A stretch of DNA of 64,000 bases from Symbiodinium natans (taxonomy: Eukaryota > Sar > Dinophyceae > Suessiales > Symbiodiniaceae). Numbering within the stretch: position 1 is the stretch's first letter; each line of letters starts with the position of its first letter. The position numbers and the translations under genes are program-made. Below are positions 1 through 10,889 of the stretch, in pieces. The stretch is from the NCBI GenBank assembly GCA_905221605.1, contig CAJNDS010000557.1:234182-298181 (forward strand). The letters are read 5' to 3'. Under the pieces are notes generated by a model. It did not search any database. It worked only from the letters and a program-made list of their open reading frames with translations, and was not told the DNA's origin.

Positions 1-189
1 CTCGGATCCCATGCCATCCAGACCAACTTCTTCGGACTCGGCTTCCTCCAGGGGTGCCTCAGAAGCAAACAAAGTGTAGAACCGCATCTGAATCAGTTTC
101 CATCCAGCTAACGCGCTGGGAACTCCCAAGAGCCCAAGAGGCTAACCAGCACAAGCATGCAGTTTTCATCAAACACCAGCACCTTGTGT

Positions 190-430
190 TCTTCCTGGCT
201 CTCCGAGGGCTCTGCGTCTGTGACGACCCTGACTGCCTGCAAAGTTTGCATTGCTTCATGCTGCGGTAGCAATTGTCTGCCTCCTCTTCTTCTTCTTCTT
301 CTTCTTCTTCTTCTTCGTCTTCTGCTTCTTCTTCTGCTTCTGCTTCTTCTTCTGCTTCTTCTTCTGCTTCTTCTTCTTCTTCCTCTTCTTCTTCTTTGTC
401 TTCTTCGGATTCTTCTTCAATCGTACAGTG
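190..430 (-). CDS. Putative exon: Glu-rich tract followed by a CxxC segment
   Basis: On the minus strand the TTC/CTT-rich repeat reads in one frame as a long run of GAA/GAG/GCA codons, giving an acidic Glu/Ala tract. It stays open into a segment with ADNCYRSMKQCKLCRQSG, so a CxxC pair follows the acidic tract. The frame can end at a GT donor near 189 (ACAAG|GTGCT). Another acidic minus-strand frame (SEAPLEEAESEEVGLDG) occupies about 1-50 and could be the next exon. I do not recognise the protein. A low-complexity repeat can look open in any frame, so only the adjoining non-repeat residues argue for coding. Confidence 0.25.
286..413. repeat. Imperfect (TTC)n/(TTCTTCTGC)n microsatellite
   Basis: An uninterrupted run of TTC triplets with interspersed TGC variants gives spurious Leu, Phe and Lys homopolymer frames on both strands. 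The biologically sensible reading is the minus-strand Glu/Ala frame described separately. Confidence 0.95.
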
Positions 431-624
431 GCCCTAGTGTTCACAACATCTTGCAACCCCGCGTGCAGTGCCGACTGGCAAAGAAATATGCGTAATGTGC
501 ATGGACAGTCTTGGACCAATGTTGGAATCACGACACGGCAGGAGAGGTGCACAGAAAATGCTTTGTACCTGGAAGCTTCTGCAGCCACAAGGGCAACAGT
601 CTAGGATTTGCTGCTGTGATGTCT

Positions 625-980
625 GAGATATCCTGAAACGAAGTATGCCGAATGCTCAGGTGCCTCCTCTTCTTGGTCTGCTCCAGGCTCTGCATCTGCT
701 GCGGTGACAGCCTGCGGGTTTGAAGTGGCAGCAGCTGCTGGAAAGCAAGCAAGGCGTGTTTTTTCCCGAGGGCCAATCCAGGCAGAATGCCGATAAAATT
801 TGCGGTGGGGCGCGAGCGCCGAGGTTGGGTGCTGAACAGGCTCTGAGCCTGTGCCTGATGCTGCTGTTCTTGCACTTGTTTTCTGTTCATCTGAAGCTGG
901 AGCATCATCTTAACATCCTGGTTCATTCTCGCACGCTTTCGCTTGGCTGTCAAGACTGGTGGCATGCTTCTCTGATTCAA
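625..980 (-). CDS. Putative exon, Gln-rich protein
   Basis: An open minus-strand frame with residues such as MNQDVKMMLQLQMNRKQ and SPQQMQSLEQTKKRRHLS. It is Gln- and Arg-rich, with a helical first half and mostly G/C third codon positions (for example CGC AGG CTG TCA CCG CAG CAG). The frame runs in the same direction as the acidic exon downstream (190-430), so both could belong to one gene that leaves the window at its left end. No family is recognised and the splice sites were not fixed. Confidence 0.25.
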
Positions 981-999
981 CTCCGTTCACTGCATGCCA

Positions 1000-3120
1000 T
1001 GGGAAGCTTGGATCCCAAATTGGGTTGATGCCTTGTCAAGATGCACATTATATGGTCATAGTGATCCCGTCCGACCAGCGTGGCCTCATCGCACCCCTCG
1101 GTGATCCCGTGGTCTGCAGAGGGTGGCTCCTGACCATCATATCTCAAGTCAGGAACTTCAAAGCCCTTAGGTCGCAGTTGGTTTCAGGCTCCTCCAAGAA
1201 TTGGACCTGCTTCTTGAACTTGATGATATCATCTGTTTGAGAACTTCTATCACACCAAACTGACGCACCTCTTGTCTCGCGCGCTTCTTACACGAGGACA
1301 GATCATGGTAGGAACAGCTTGGGTTGGGCATTAATGATGCCAACCAATGTGGGCTCTTCGCTTAACCGAAGGCTCGACTGCAATTATGACCATCGCCTAA
1401 ACCCAGACCGGCACCCAGAAGTAAGCATTCAAGAACAATTCGGGAGTAAGCGTGCACCCAGCTAGCCTCCTCCAAGATCAAGGACAAAACGCAGAAACGC
1501 AAACTCGGAAGCGTGCCCCATCCACAAGTACATAGGCGACAACTGTGCCCATCCAGCGCGGCACTGCCATGCCAGACTGCTGCAGCAGAACGGAATCAAC
1601 GAGACAAAGCAAGATTATCCGCAACAACACAGGGCAACACTGACAACAAGTACAAGTACACAACGGAGAGCCGCAAAATCTTGCGCGTCACACGTGCCAT
1701 ACTCGCTGACATATGACGTAAATGAGTCGAGAGGGACATGCCTTCGGTTTGCATCATGCCATGCGCAAGCACTCCTCAGTTACGTACTGCTTGGACCGGT
1801 CTCCTCCTCCTGCAACGTCTTCGATGTTCCTTCAGGCTCCAGCTGCCTTTTCTGAGCGCAGGCCTGACACTTGCGCAGCCGTCATGAAGGGAACTTGTCC
1901 GGAGCCGCTCCGTTCCTTTCTCGGAACCCGCATCTTAAGTCTTCTGGTCCTACCATCAGGCCTTTTGGTTGATGGGTGAGGGCTGTCAAACGACCGTTGG
2001 TTTTTTGAGCGTTGCGCATGACGCATTCAGATTTCAAAAAGGCTACTGTGCTGTAAAAGCATGCGTCCGAGAGCTGACGAGAACATGAACATGAGGGATG
2101 CCTGCAAGAGCCATCAAAACGTGCGACTGTGCTTTGCCCATCTGCCGTCATCTGCCTGCTGCTTTGCCGGCATCCTGCCGTCATCTGACCGGCCGCCCAG
2201 CACTTGCTCAGCCGGCCAATCTTCTTTTCTTGCCTCACAATGATCTCACAGCGATGGGAGGGTAGACAAACAGGTTGAGGCGGCGGTGTGAAGTGCAAAC
2301 TCAAGGGCAGAAACTGGAAGCGAAGTCTACGACGTTCAAGATGTCCTCCTGACTCTCTCCTGATCTTTCTCCAGATCTGTAGAGGCTGGAGCTAGTCACG
2401 TGAAGCCGGGCTGGGTCGGGCTTGGTTTCAAAGCATCCCCTCGCGCTTTTCGACCGGAGCCACGCTCAAGGTCAGTTGCGTTAGCAGAGAGCCGCCTGAA
2501 ATGATGCTGCAGGCGGGCTTTGGCACAGCAGGACATGATTCTGCCCATAGGCTATGCCAGGCGCCGGATAGAATGGGACTGTGGGCAATGTCGAAATGCT
2601 GCCCAGCAGGTTTCCTGGAGGGCACAGGCCCACACGTCGTGGAGGCGAGATGCAGGGAGCAAGCATCCGCCGCTCGACCTGGTGAGAGAATGGCGGGTCA
2701 TTCAGCCAGGCCCTCGCCATTCGCGGTGGTGCGATGGTAGCTTCAGGGCTGCGTGGTCTGCAGGCACCTAGGTGGAGAGAAGGGCTTTTTCGGGGTTCCC
2801 TACTTTGCGGTTCCCCCTTAGATCAAAGATCCCATGAGGAATCCCCAAATTAGCCAGCTTTCGTTCGACATGACCATTCTGGGCCCTGCCACTACTCACT
2901 ACTCTGCATAACCTCACGCTGAGGAGCTCAGCGCGGCACTGGGCATCTCCATAACTAGCTCCGCAAGGCCTCTGTGAAGGCCATGGATTTGAGTCACTAG
3001 GGTGAAGATATCTGGGCCCCTCCCCCGCCGCTATCAGGCACCCTCTAGACTAGGCAGCCAGAGGCTATGCCAACTGCAAGACGACATTTGGTTCTGTGCC
3101 TTCTCCGCCTCGCCGTTGCC
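1000..3120. other. No supported gene; unique sequence
   Basis: About 2.1 kb in which I see only short overlapping open frames on both strands, with no recognisable motif, no convincing splice-linked exons and no tandem repeat. It is treated as intergenic or intronic DNA. Confidence 0.5.
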
Positions 3121-3135
3121 GCGGGGACCAGATCG

Positions 3136-3299
3136 CGTCGATGGGCGAGTCTGTGGCGACAGTCGATGGAGTATCTAGCAGCCTGTCCTGTGCAACTGTG
3201 CAGAAGCGAATGCACGGGTTGTCAAACCCTACAGCAAGGGTATGGATCGAGCAATTGCGCTCGGAAATGCAGAGCGCATGGGTTGAAACCTATGCATGA
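3136..3299 (+). CDS. Exon-like frame, possible 3' exon
   Basis: A plus-strand frame beginning after a possible acceptor (CGGGGACCAG|ATCGCG) and ending in TGA. It reads IASMGESVATVDGVSSSL and later ARVWIEQLRSEMQSAWVETYA. Third codon positions are mostly G/C, and the C-terminal part is a plausible amphipathic helix. No family is recognised. The call rests on codon use only, and an antisense or chance frame remains possible. Confidence 0.22.
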
Positions 3300-6200
3300 G
3301 GAGCGCAACGTACTGTCGGAGCCACTGTTGGCTTTCCAAAGACCTTTTCACGTAGTCGTCGAGCTGGGGATCAGCCGCGACGTAGGCGCTGGTACTGAAG
3401 CCCCGTGAGAAACTAAAATAGTAATCCTGAACACGCCATGCTCACCCAAAACTAAATCGTGCAAGGATGCTCGAGATTCGTGCAGTGTGGGTTGGCCTTG
3501 TGGTTTGGCCTGTGGCCTGTGGAAACACGGCAGACTCTCGAGCCTCAATCCTGACCTTGCAGGCAGTCCTCGTAGCTCCGACTTTTCCAGGGCGTCGATA
3601 GTGATCCGTAGGGCGAAGTGTTGGAGAGGATGGACCAGCCTCAACAGGCTTAGAAGCTGCCAAATGCACGGCATCAAGCAAGGCATCGTAACACATCGCA
3701 ACAGTGTGAGCAGCCACCCTGGAATTGCTGAGTGCGTGGTGCCACCACTGGCGCTGCGAACGGCAGTAAAGAGATGCTGAAGGCTGTGGATATGTCACAT
3801 GATGTCGCTGGCAATGGGTCAGGTGTGAGTTTATGTGCACTGATCACCGCAGCCCATCACAGCCAAGCTGCGCCCCTCTGGGGCCTCTTCCGAAGTGCCA
3901 TGACCAGGTCGCGTGGCCATTGAGGGCGAGACCATGCTCCTCGTCTGATGGACGAATGCAGATCAAGCATGGAAGGGATAGGGGTCGGGATCAGCTTCGG
4001 AGTCACGTTAGGGCCGTCGAGAGGGGGGGACGAGGAGCAGTGGGGGCCTTCTTGTAACTTCGCAAGCCTCCCGGATGAAAGTCAAAGCAGACATGCTCGG
4101 TCGGCAGCCCAGAACCCTGGAAGGGCCGAAAAGGCGAACTTGCCTTGGCCCCCCCTAAACCACAAAAAGACAAGACATGCTGGTTGGGCATCCCACAAGG
4201 ACCGGGTGGTGAAGGAAGGAGAGAACTTCACTGCGTGTTTGGCCCTGAGAGCACGTCATGAAGGAAAACCTGGACTCCCCTCACGGCGTTTGGTGATCAG
4301 GTCTCATCATCCATTTAGAGGCCTGAAATGTGTATTTCTAGCTGAGAACGGCAGGTCAAGTACTGATGGCAAAAAACTTGCAAGTAGATAAAAGGCGGGG
4401 GCAGGAGGATGGCCCGCAAATAACCCAGCTTAAACAAATTAGATGCACGCACTTGAACAGACCCGTACCTCGAGATGCACCCGCAAAGGTACTTCATGTC
4501 ATGGATCCGAGGCATTTGACATTGAGCCTCCCAAGCCTCAACGGCGGCTGCCAAAGTATATTTTCGGGCCTGGCTAAACCATTCGCCCTTCCACAAACAA
4601 GATCCACGTACACCGAACCTTGATCTTGGAAACTTGGATTGGCATAAGAGTTACTCAAGACTCCAATGCAGCAAAGCGGCAGCATGTCTCGGAGTGCCGC
4701 TACTCCTGGCTGCAGATTCGGCTCATCTGAGACCTGCGTAGATGCAGCGAACTCATGGATAAGCTCTGGACAAGTGCAAAGACGAAGAGCCTGGCGTTGG
4801 CACTTGATGGTCGTTTTGCCCACCTACGATTCATTGTACACTGCGGGGCCCACTTGCAACTCAAGGATGTCCCAGCCAAGGTGTCATTTGCCTTTCTTGT
4901 AGGGGGCCTTGGAGCGAGATTGTAAGCAGCTTTGCTATTCGATTCGGCTTGCCCCTGATTGTCGTAGGATTCGACAGCGGTAGAACCCAATATCGACTCA
5001 TGCACCAGAGTCGCGGCCGCTCTCTACACTCTTCATTGACCCTGCGTGCCTTTAATCGACTCAAACTGCACACCCCAGGACCGAGGCCTCGGAGGCCTCG
5101 CGACAAGATCGCCGGGGAGGGCTCCGATGTGTGCCGAGCTCCTCGTCCTCAGGCCAGTCGAGCCCAAGTTTGTCCTGCAGGTTTGAAGCCTCTCAGACTC
5201 TAAGTTTGTTTCACATGCCGAAGAGTCGCACAAAGGAATCTCTCTGGGCGCTCTTGCTTTATGAGTCCTCCTTGCTGAATGGTGTAGACACATTCAGGCA
5301 AGCTCTGCACTCTCCTCCCATTTCTCCCCTGCACTAACGTGCTCATCCCTTGCGCAAGCCGAAGTGCCGAAGCACGAGAGCCCTGCGTCCGGTGTAAAGC
5401 CGCACTAGTCCACTAAACTTTTCGAGAAAAAAAACATACCAAATTGAGAAGATACCTTTTCTACTTCAACTTCAACACACAGAATCTAAAATCTTGACCA
5501 TCAGCCCCAATTGCACCCCAGCCACATCCTCTGGAGAAGCCCGCTTCTTCCGCTGCGGCCGCTCTTTGCTGCTGCCTGATGTCTCCCAGCCTAAGCTGTC
5601 TCTGAAGGGGGCGAGCGCGAGAAATGAGAGTCGAGGCCCTCGGGCTGGAAGGGGTGATCTGCATGATTCTGCGTGTGAGGAGCAGGCGCTTGAGGAGGAC
5701 TTCGGTTCTGCAAAGCTTTATAGGGCTTAGGCCGTATTTCGTGTTTGCCAGCTGCGTGGTGCCGTCATGCCCAAGGCGCACTCGACTAGCTCCTCTGCGT
5801 GGCTGGCTCGCAGGTGCCGGACGGGCACCTGCACCTGGGCAAACAAGAATCTTGTCGTTTTGAGCCAGAAAGGCTTGCTTGGGCTGCTAGGATTCTCGGG
5901 TGTGTTGCATGCCCGCTAACATGTGCATGAAGGGCAGTGAATCTGAAGCGCTGATTGCAGGCTTCGGAGCTTTTCTGGACGCAAGGACTGAGGCAATCGA
6001 CAGTAGTGATCTGCATGTCTATTTGAAGCATAAGTAGGGTCGTCTTTTTTATGGTATTTTGATGGTCATTCAATCACGAGGTCAAGCAAAATACAAAGGC
6101 GATCCCACATAAACTCTGTAAGCCTCACACGTCTGGACTTAACATTGAAACCCGAGACGCCGGATGGCGTCGGCCACAGAAGTGGACGGTGCAAAGTTGC

Positions 6201-6990
6201 GCTGCCACATCGATACTCAGAAGATGACCTTGGTGAATGCGGGCACGCTAAGCTCGACTCTCAGCACAGAAGCGCCATCCTTCTGGTACAGTGAGCAACT
6301 GGCCCTTGGAACCGCAATCAGCCACCAATCAATGGGGTCTCCTGTGCCAGCCAGGTTGCCCCGATCTTGCGCCGCATACTCGCCAAAGTCCACGCCGTCC
6401 AGGACAGTAACCTGACCAACCCGGTGTCACTGCACAGCATATCCTGTTCCCTCATGCGGCCGACATGACCGTGAGACTGGGGAAACAAAGGAACACAGGG
6501 CTCAATACTTCGGGGTGCTAGTGACGGCAAGCTAGCGCAAGCACTTGAGAGCATCAAGCGGGATTGGCGAATGCGGCGAGCCCACCAACCCTCGGCAAGG
6601 GAACCCAAACCAATTCAGGTCACCTGCTTTCCAGGCTGTAGCCCTCGGCAGTGGCTGGCAGCTGCCACAGCATCATCCCACTTCAAGACCATGGCGAAAC
6701 CAGCAAGGCCAACAGGTACAAGAGGTGGTACAAGCAGCCACTTCAAACACAATGTCCCGAGCCTACAGCATCAACAGATTGCGTCCTACTTTTTAAGTCA
6801 CCAACAAACATCTGGAGAACAGCATCGTCATTAGTGACCCGGAGCTTCCACCAACCTTTGAGCCAACATTCACACACGCACGCATGAAATGGGTAACAGT
6901 GCATAGGCTGCCCCTGTCAGGGAAGGTTGTTAGGAGATGTTGCGAGGTCTCCTGGGCAATTAGCAGTCTATGTCAGTCGTTGGTCAGCAT
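3300..6990. other. No supported gene; unique sequence
   Basis: Nearly 3.7 kb with only short, overlapping, mutually inconsistent open frames. No repeat array, domain motif or RNA gene was seen. Confidence 0.45.
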
Positions 6991-6994
6991 GCAG

Positions 6995-7095
<101 letters not shown>

Positions 7096-7097
7096 AC

Positions 7098-7480
7098 TCG
7101 CCCGGCCAAAGTTTGTTTCTCCAGAGCAAAACAAACTTGGGGGGGGGGGGGCAAAGTTTGTTTGTCCAGAGCAAAACAAACTTTGGGGGAGGGCGTTTTT
7201 TTGTTGAGGGCGGGGGGGGGAACTAACTAACTCGCCTGGCCAAAGTTTGTTTTTCCAGAGAAAACCACCCCCCCCCCCCCCCCCAAAGTTTTCTCTGGAC
7301 AAGCAAACTCTGGCCGGACGAGTTAATTAGTTGTCCCCTCCCCTAAGTTTGTTGTCTCGTCCGGCCAAACAAACTCTGGCCAAAGTTTGTTTGTCCAAAG
7401 ACAACAAGCGCTTGCAACATGGCTCGAGTTAGTTTTGCCAGGGAAAACAAACGCTTGGCTGGGGGGAGGAGAGGGGGGAC
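7098..7480. repeat. Left cluster of palindromic AAAGTTTGTTT-type repeats
   Basis: Several short inverted repeats with arms CAAAGTTTGTTT and AAACAAACTTTG around a CCAGAG/TCTGGA core, separated by G or C homopolymers and followed by ACTAACTAACT motifs. The largest unit, 7219-7336, is a near-palindrome with arms of about 47 bp around a 17-C spacer: its left arm starts GGAACTAACTAACTCG and its right arm ends CGAGTTAATTAGTTGTCCC. A second cluster of the same family lies at 11988-12345, so the two bracket the 7.5-12.0 kb block. They could be MITE-like hairpins or complex termini of one element. Confidence 0.8.
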
Positions 7481-7536
7481 TAACTAACTTTCGAAGACTG
7501 CAATGAACATACGACTCTGAGTATCGAACAATGAAC

Positions 7537-7676
7537 ACAAAAACGAAAATCAGATTCGAGAAGGGGCGTGGAATCTAGAATAAGTCTCCACTTCTTTGGC
7601 TGTCAAAGAATGAAATGACTACAAAAACGAAAATCAGATTCCGCGGGGGTGGAATTTAGAAAAAGTCTGTTCTTTG
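7537..7676 (+). repeat. Two-copy direct repeat, period ~83 bp
   Basis: The motif ACAAAAACGAAAATCAGATTC, followed by a GGG-rich stretch, TGGAATxTAGAA and AAGTCT, occurs twice, near 7537 and near 7620. The copies diverge slightly between the shared blocks. Confidence 0.75.
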
Positions 7677-7952
7677 TCATGTTTCCGGCCTGTTGTGGCT
7701 GGCGCATGCGCTTGCTTGAGTTCAGAATCGTCAGGGGGGTTCGAGGCCTCCGTCTTGAGGAGGGCTGCGTATTGGGGCAACGCTTGTTGGGCCTCGTGGC
7801 TGCACTGGTGCACGTGATGGCGGATAGCTTCCGTTACGAGCGCGCGACACATGATCTGCCAGCGTGTCGCGAAGTGCTTTGGGGTCACACTGGCACTCGA
7901 GGGCAATTTGGACTAGGTAAACGTTTTGGTATAGCAGGAATAGATCGTCATG
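7632..7952 (-). pseudogene. Decayed coding fragment, frameshifted
   Basis: The minus strand reads FQHDDLFLLYQNVYLVQIAL followed by ECQCDPKALRDTLADHVSRA, preceded by a possible acceptor AG near 7953. The natural-looking continuation HHVHQCSHEAQQALPQYAAL lies in a different frame and runs to a stop near 7634. This implies one frameshift around 7815. Codons have high G/C third positions in both halves. The fragment lies on the same strand as the transposase-like ORF at 8761-9723 and inside the palindrome-flanked block, so it may be part of the same decayed element. No family is assigned. Confidence 0.4.
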
Positions 7953-8045
7953 TTGAAACTATCGGCTATCGGGATAAACGTGATGCGACGCTCTGAATGC
8001 ACATTTGGGCGTTGTCTGATTTTCTTGTTCCCAGGAAAGCACCAA

Positions 8046-8084
8046 GCGCCGCGCCTTTCGCGGACCTTTCGCGGAGACCTAAAA
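8046..8084 (+). repeat. Direct repeat, left copy (CGCGCCTTTCGCGG type)
   Basis: The block GCCGCGCCTTTCGCGG-ACCTTTCGCGGA...CTAAAA is repeated in the same orientation at 10841-10876 with few differences. Each copy has two TTTCGCGG submotifs. The two copies flank the internal repeat arrays and the ORF at 8761-9723. Confidence 0.75.
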
Positions 8085-8116
8085 TTATATCACATAGTTT
8101 TCGTCGATGATATATA

Positions 8117-8370
8117 GTCGACATAACCAAGTACAAACAGCAGGGAAGCTGGGCGCGTTTTCCAGGCCCCCCAAAACGCACTTTGCCCTTTCATCCCAAG
8201 AAGGGGAACCATTGTGCTGATTTCAATTTCAATGCTTGTGGACAAGTGGTCGACAAAACCAAATACAAGCTCCAGCGTGCGTTTTCCAGGCCCCTCAAAA
8301 CGCACTTTGCCCTCTCATCCCAAGAAGGGGAATCAATGTGCTTTCAGTGCTTCTGGACAAACTGTCCGCT
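8117..8370 (+). repeat. Two-copy tandem repeat, period ~132 bp
   Basis: Two copies starting at GTCGAC (8117 and 8249) share ACCAA(G/A)TACAA, GCGTTTTCCAGGCCCC, AAAACGCACTTTGCCCT and ATCCCAAGAAGGGGAA. They lie just outside the left hairpin array. Confidence 0.85.
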
Positions 8371-8381
8371 CCTAAACCCAC

Positions 8382-8712
8382 CCATAGTGCAGGTTTCAGC
8401 CTATTTGGAGCTCATATTGATAGTATCCTGCCCCTTAACCCTCAAGCCCCAATGCGAGTGCGTTTAGGGACCGCGCCTAAACGCGCCCATTGTGCAGGTT
8501 TCAGCCTGTTTGGGGTTCGTACTGATTGAAAATCCTGCCCCTTAACCCTCAAACCCCAATGCGAGTGCGTTTAGGAACCGCCCCTAAACGCACCCATAGT
8601 GCAGGTTTCAGCCTATTTATGGTTCGTACTTGTGGACTCTCACCTCAAACCCCAATGCGAGTGCGTTTAGGGACCGCCCCTAAACGCACCCATAGTGCAG
8701 GTTTAACGCGCT
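8382..8712 (+). repeat. Left hairpin-unit array (3 full units)
   Basis: Units of about 98-105 bp carry, in order, GTGCAGGTTTCAGCCT, a GTTCGTACT block, CCCCTTAACCCTCAA, CCCCAATGCGA and a perfect hairpin, GTGCGTTTAGGG-5 nt-CCCTAAACGCAC. The same unit occurs in inverted orientation at 9885-10812, so the two arrays form long imperfect inverted repeats around the transposase-like ORF. Confidence 0.9.
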
Positions 8713-8760
8713 CGCTTGGGGTTTGAGGGCGCGCTTTTTTTCCGCGCAGGGCCAAAGCTT

Positions 8761-9723
8761 TCATGTCGAGCTGGAGGAGCCAGACGAGCTACTTGTGGAA
8801 GACTCGGAACTGTTAGGTGCTGAAATCTCTTGGCCTCTTGCTTTGTCCCTCACTTGCTTCCATTTCTGCCTTCGCCTCAGAAGCTTGCTGGCTTGTTGTC
8901 TAGCGGAGCGCTCCCATTCATCCTTCAAGTTGGGGAGAGGCATTTTGCGCCGTTTGTGCTCCTCGAAGCGGGCCAACACAGCGTGCTTTTCGCCACGCTC
9001 AGGAGGCTTCCTATCCCATCGCTTGCTGGCAAAGTAGCCACGTCGCCAGGAACGATCTTGGATGATTTCTTGCTCCACTTTCGGAAAGGAGCGAGAGCCA
9101 CCAGCTCCTGCCACTTCAGTGAAGGTGCAATCGAGTGGGGCAGTATTTCGAACGTGTACACGGGGATTGCCGGGCAAGAGCTCTAGGCAGTAGGTTCTCG
9201 AAATTTGAAACTCGGAAGAAGGCAACGCCCACGTTGTCGCTGGCTTCTGTTCTGGCTCCCATCGAACCACGACGAACTGAACAGCCGGGTCCAGCGACAT
9301 GGCCCCGTTGGCCTCCGCGCGCAAAACACTCTCCATTTCACCGATGGAAGCAATTCGGGAACCTGGTTTCTTCAGGTAGTTTGCCAGCCAGCCTTCGATG
9401 GCGCCAAAGAGTCCATCCACTTGGCCCTTACCGTGTTTCTCCCCAAAAAAGAAAGTCGGACCTTTCGTGGCGCGGGTGCTTCCACCCAGTCGCGAAAAGT
9501 TGCGCCTCCGGCGCACACGACCTGCCTGGAATCCAAAGTACACTGGGTTCTGCTGCTGCTTCTGCTTTTGCGGTGTCCTGATCTCTGCGCCCTCCCTCCT
9601 CGGAGGGCTCTGCTTTGTCGTCACGCTGCGGCGGCATCTCCTGCAAGATCTCCAAGTGCTTCTTGGCCAACTCTGGCGCACCACGAGTGCACCAGCTCCA
9701 TGCCAAACTCCCGGAAGTCGCAC
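8761..9723 (-). pseudogene. Transposase-like protein, C-terminal part, frame-disrupted
   Basis: A minus-strand open frame of 320 codons. Its credible part starts around codon 60 (NPVYFGFQAGRVRRRRNF) and includes FFFGEKHGKGQVDGLFGAI, followed by an Arg/Lys-rich region and a terminal Ser tract. I associate the EKHGKGxVDGLFG signature with C-terminal parts of transposase-like proteins common in dinoflagellate genomes; this is recalled, not searched. The upstream portion appears in another frame (ELAKKHLEILQEMPPQRDD near 9600-9670), which implies at least one frameshift. Inverted arrays of the same hairpin repeat flank it, which supports a mobile-element origin. A host gene containing repeat-filled introns is the alternative. 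Confidence 0.45.
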
Positions 9724-9860
9724 GTGTCAGGAAGCACTTGTGGTGCTTTGCCAGCTTGCACTGCAAGCTTGCTCCCGACTGAACCGCTGCTCCAACGCAG
9801 CCGCGGACGCCGCAATGCACGGGAGCAGATGGAACCATGGTGAGTCTCGGAAGCACTGCG
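9560..9860 (-). pseudogene. Upstream fragments of the transposase-like ORF
   Basis: Two minus-strand frames each carry plausible pieces: CDFREFGMELVHSW near 9680-9725, and APELAKKHLEILQEMPPQRDD with an acidic Glu/Ala-rich tail near 9570-9680. They are not in one frame with each other or with the EKHGKG region, so at least two frame changes separate them. The segment abuts the right hairpin array. Confidence 0.35.
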
Positions 9861-9884
9861 ACTGGTTTTCTTGGGCCTGCACCA

Positions 9885-10812
9885 CGGGTGCGTTTGCGCG
9901 CGGTCCCTAAGCGCACTCGCTTTTGGGTTTGAGGGTTGGGGGGCAACCCCAAATAGGCAGAAACCTGCACCATGGGTGCGTTTACACGCGGTCCCTAAAC
10001 GCACTCGCTTTTGGGATTGAGGGTTAAGGGGCATGATATTCAATCAGTACGAGCCCCAAATAGGCTGAAACCTGCACTATGGGTGCGTTTACACGCGGTC
10101 CCTAAACGCACTCGCTTTTGGGTTTGAGGGTTATACGCGGCAGGATTTACAATCAGTACGAACCCCAAGTAGGCAGAAACCTGCCATGGGTGCGTTTACA
10201 CGCGGTCCCTAAACGCACTCTCTTTTGGGCTTGCAGGTTCAGGGGCATGATCTTCAATCAGTACGAACCCCAAATAGGCTGAAACCTGCACCATGGGTGC
10301 GTTGACACGCGGTCCCTAAACGCACTCGCTTTTGGGTTTGAGGGTTCAGGGACGTAATATTCAATCAGTACAAACCCCAAATAGGCAGAAACCTGCACCA
10401 TGGTGCGTTTACACGCGGTCCCTAAACGCACTCGCTTTGGGGTTTGAGGGGTGGGGGGCACGATGTTCTATCAGTACGAACCCTAAATAGCATGGGTGCG
10501 TTTACACGGTCCCTGAACGCACTCGCTTTTGGGTTTGAGGGTTAAGGGGCATGATATTCAATCAGCACGAACCCATTAGTAGGCTGAAACCTGCACCTCA
10601 GCACAAACCCCAAATAGGCTGAAACCTGCACCGTGGGTGCGTTTACACGCGGCCCTAAACGCACTCGCTTTTGGGTTTGAGGGTTAAGGGGCATGATATT
10701 CTATAGCACGAACCCCAAATAGGCTGAAACCTGCACCATGGGTGCGTCTACACGCGGCCCCTAAACGCACTCGCTTTTGGGTTTGAGGGTTAAGGGGCAT
10801 GATATTCTATCA
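9885..10812 (-). repeat. Right hairpin-unit array (~9 units, inverted)
   Basis: Nine copies of the unit seen at 8382-8712, here reverse-complemented, at intervals of about 105-145 bp. Each carries GGGTGCGTTTAcACGCGG, CCTAAACGCACTCGCTTTTG, TTTGAGGGTTAAGGGGCAT and CAGTACGAACCCCAAATAGG. The hairpin arms are GTGCGTTTA and TAAACGCAC around an 11-nt loop in most copies. One unit near 10560-10640 contains a partial internal duplication. Confidence 0.9.
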
Positions 10813-10840
10813 ACCATGTTATCCCTGTCGCTGCCCCTTC

Positions 10841-10876
10841 CGCCGCGCTTTCGCGGGCCTTTCGCGGATACTAAAA
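10841..10876 (+). repeat. Direct repeat, right copy (CGCGCTTTCGCGG type)
   Basis: Right partner of 8046-8084, in the same orientation (CGCCGCGCTTTCGCGG-GCCTTTCGCGGA...CTAAAA). It begins about 30 bp after the last hairpin unit. Confidence 0.75.
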
Positions 10877-10889
10877 GACAAGCAGAAAT

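Noticed and set aside
157-604. Poly-Leu, poly-Phe and poly-Lys open frames
   Set aside because: They are frame products of the (TTC)n microsatellite.
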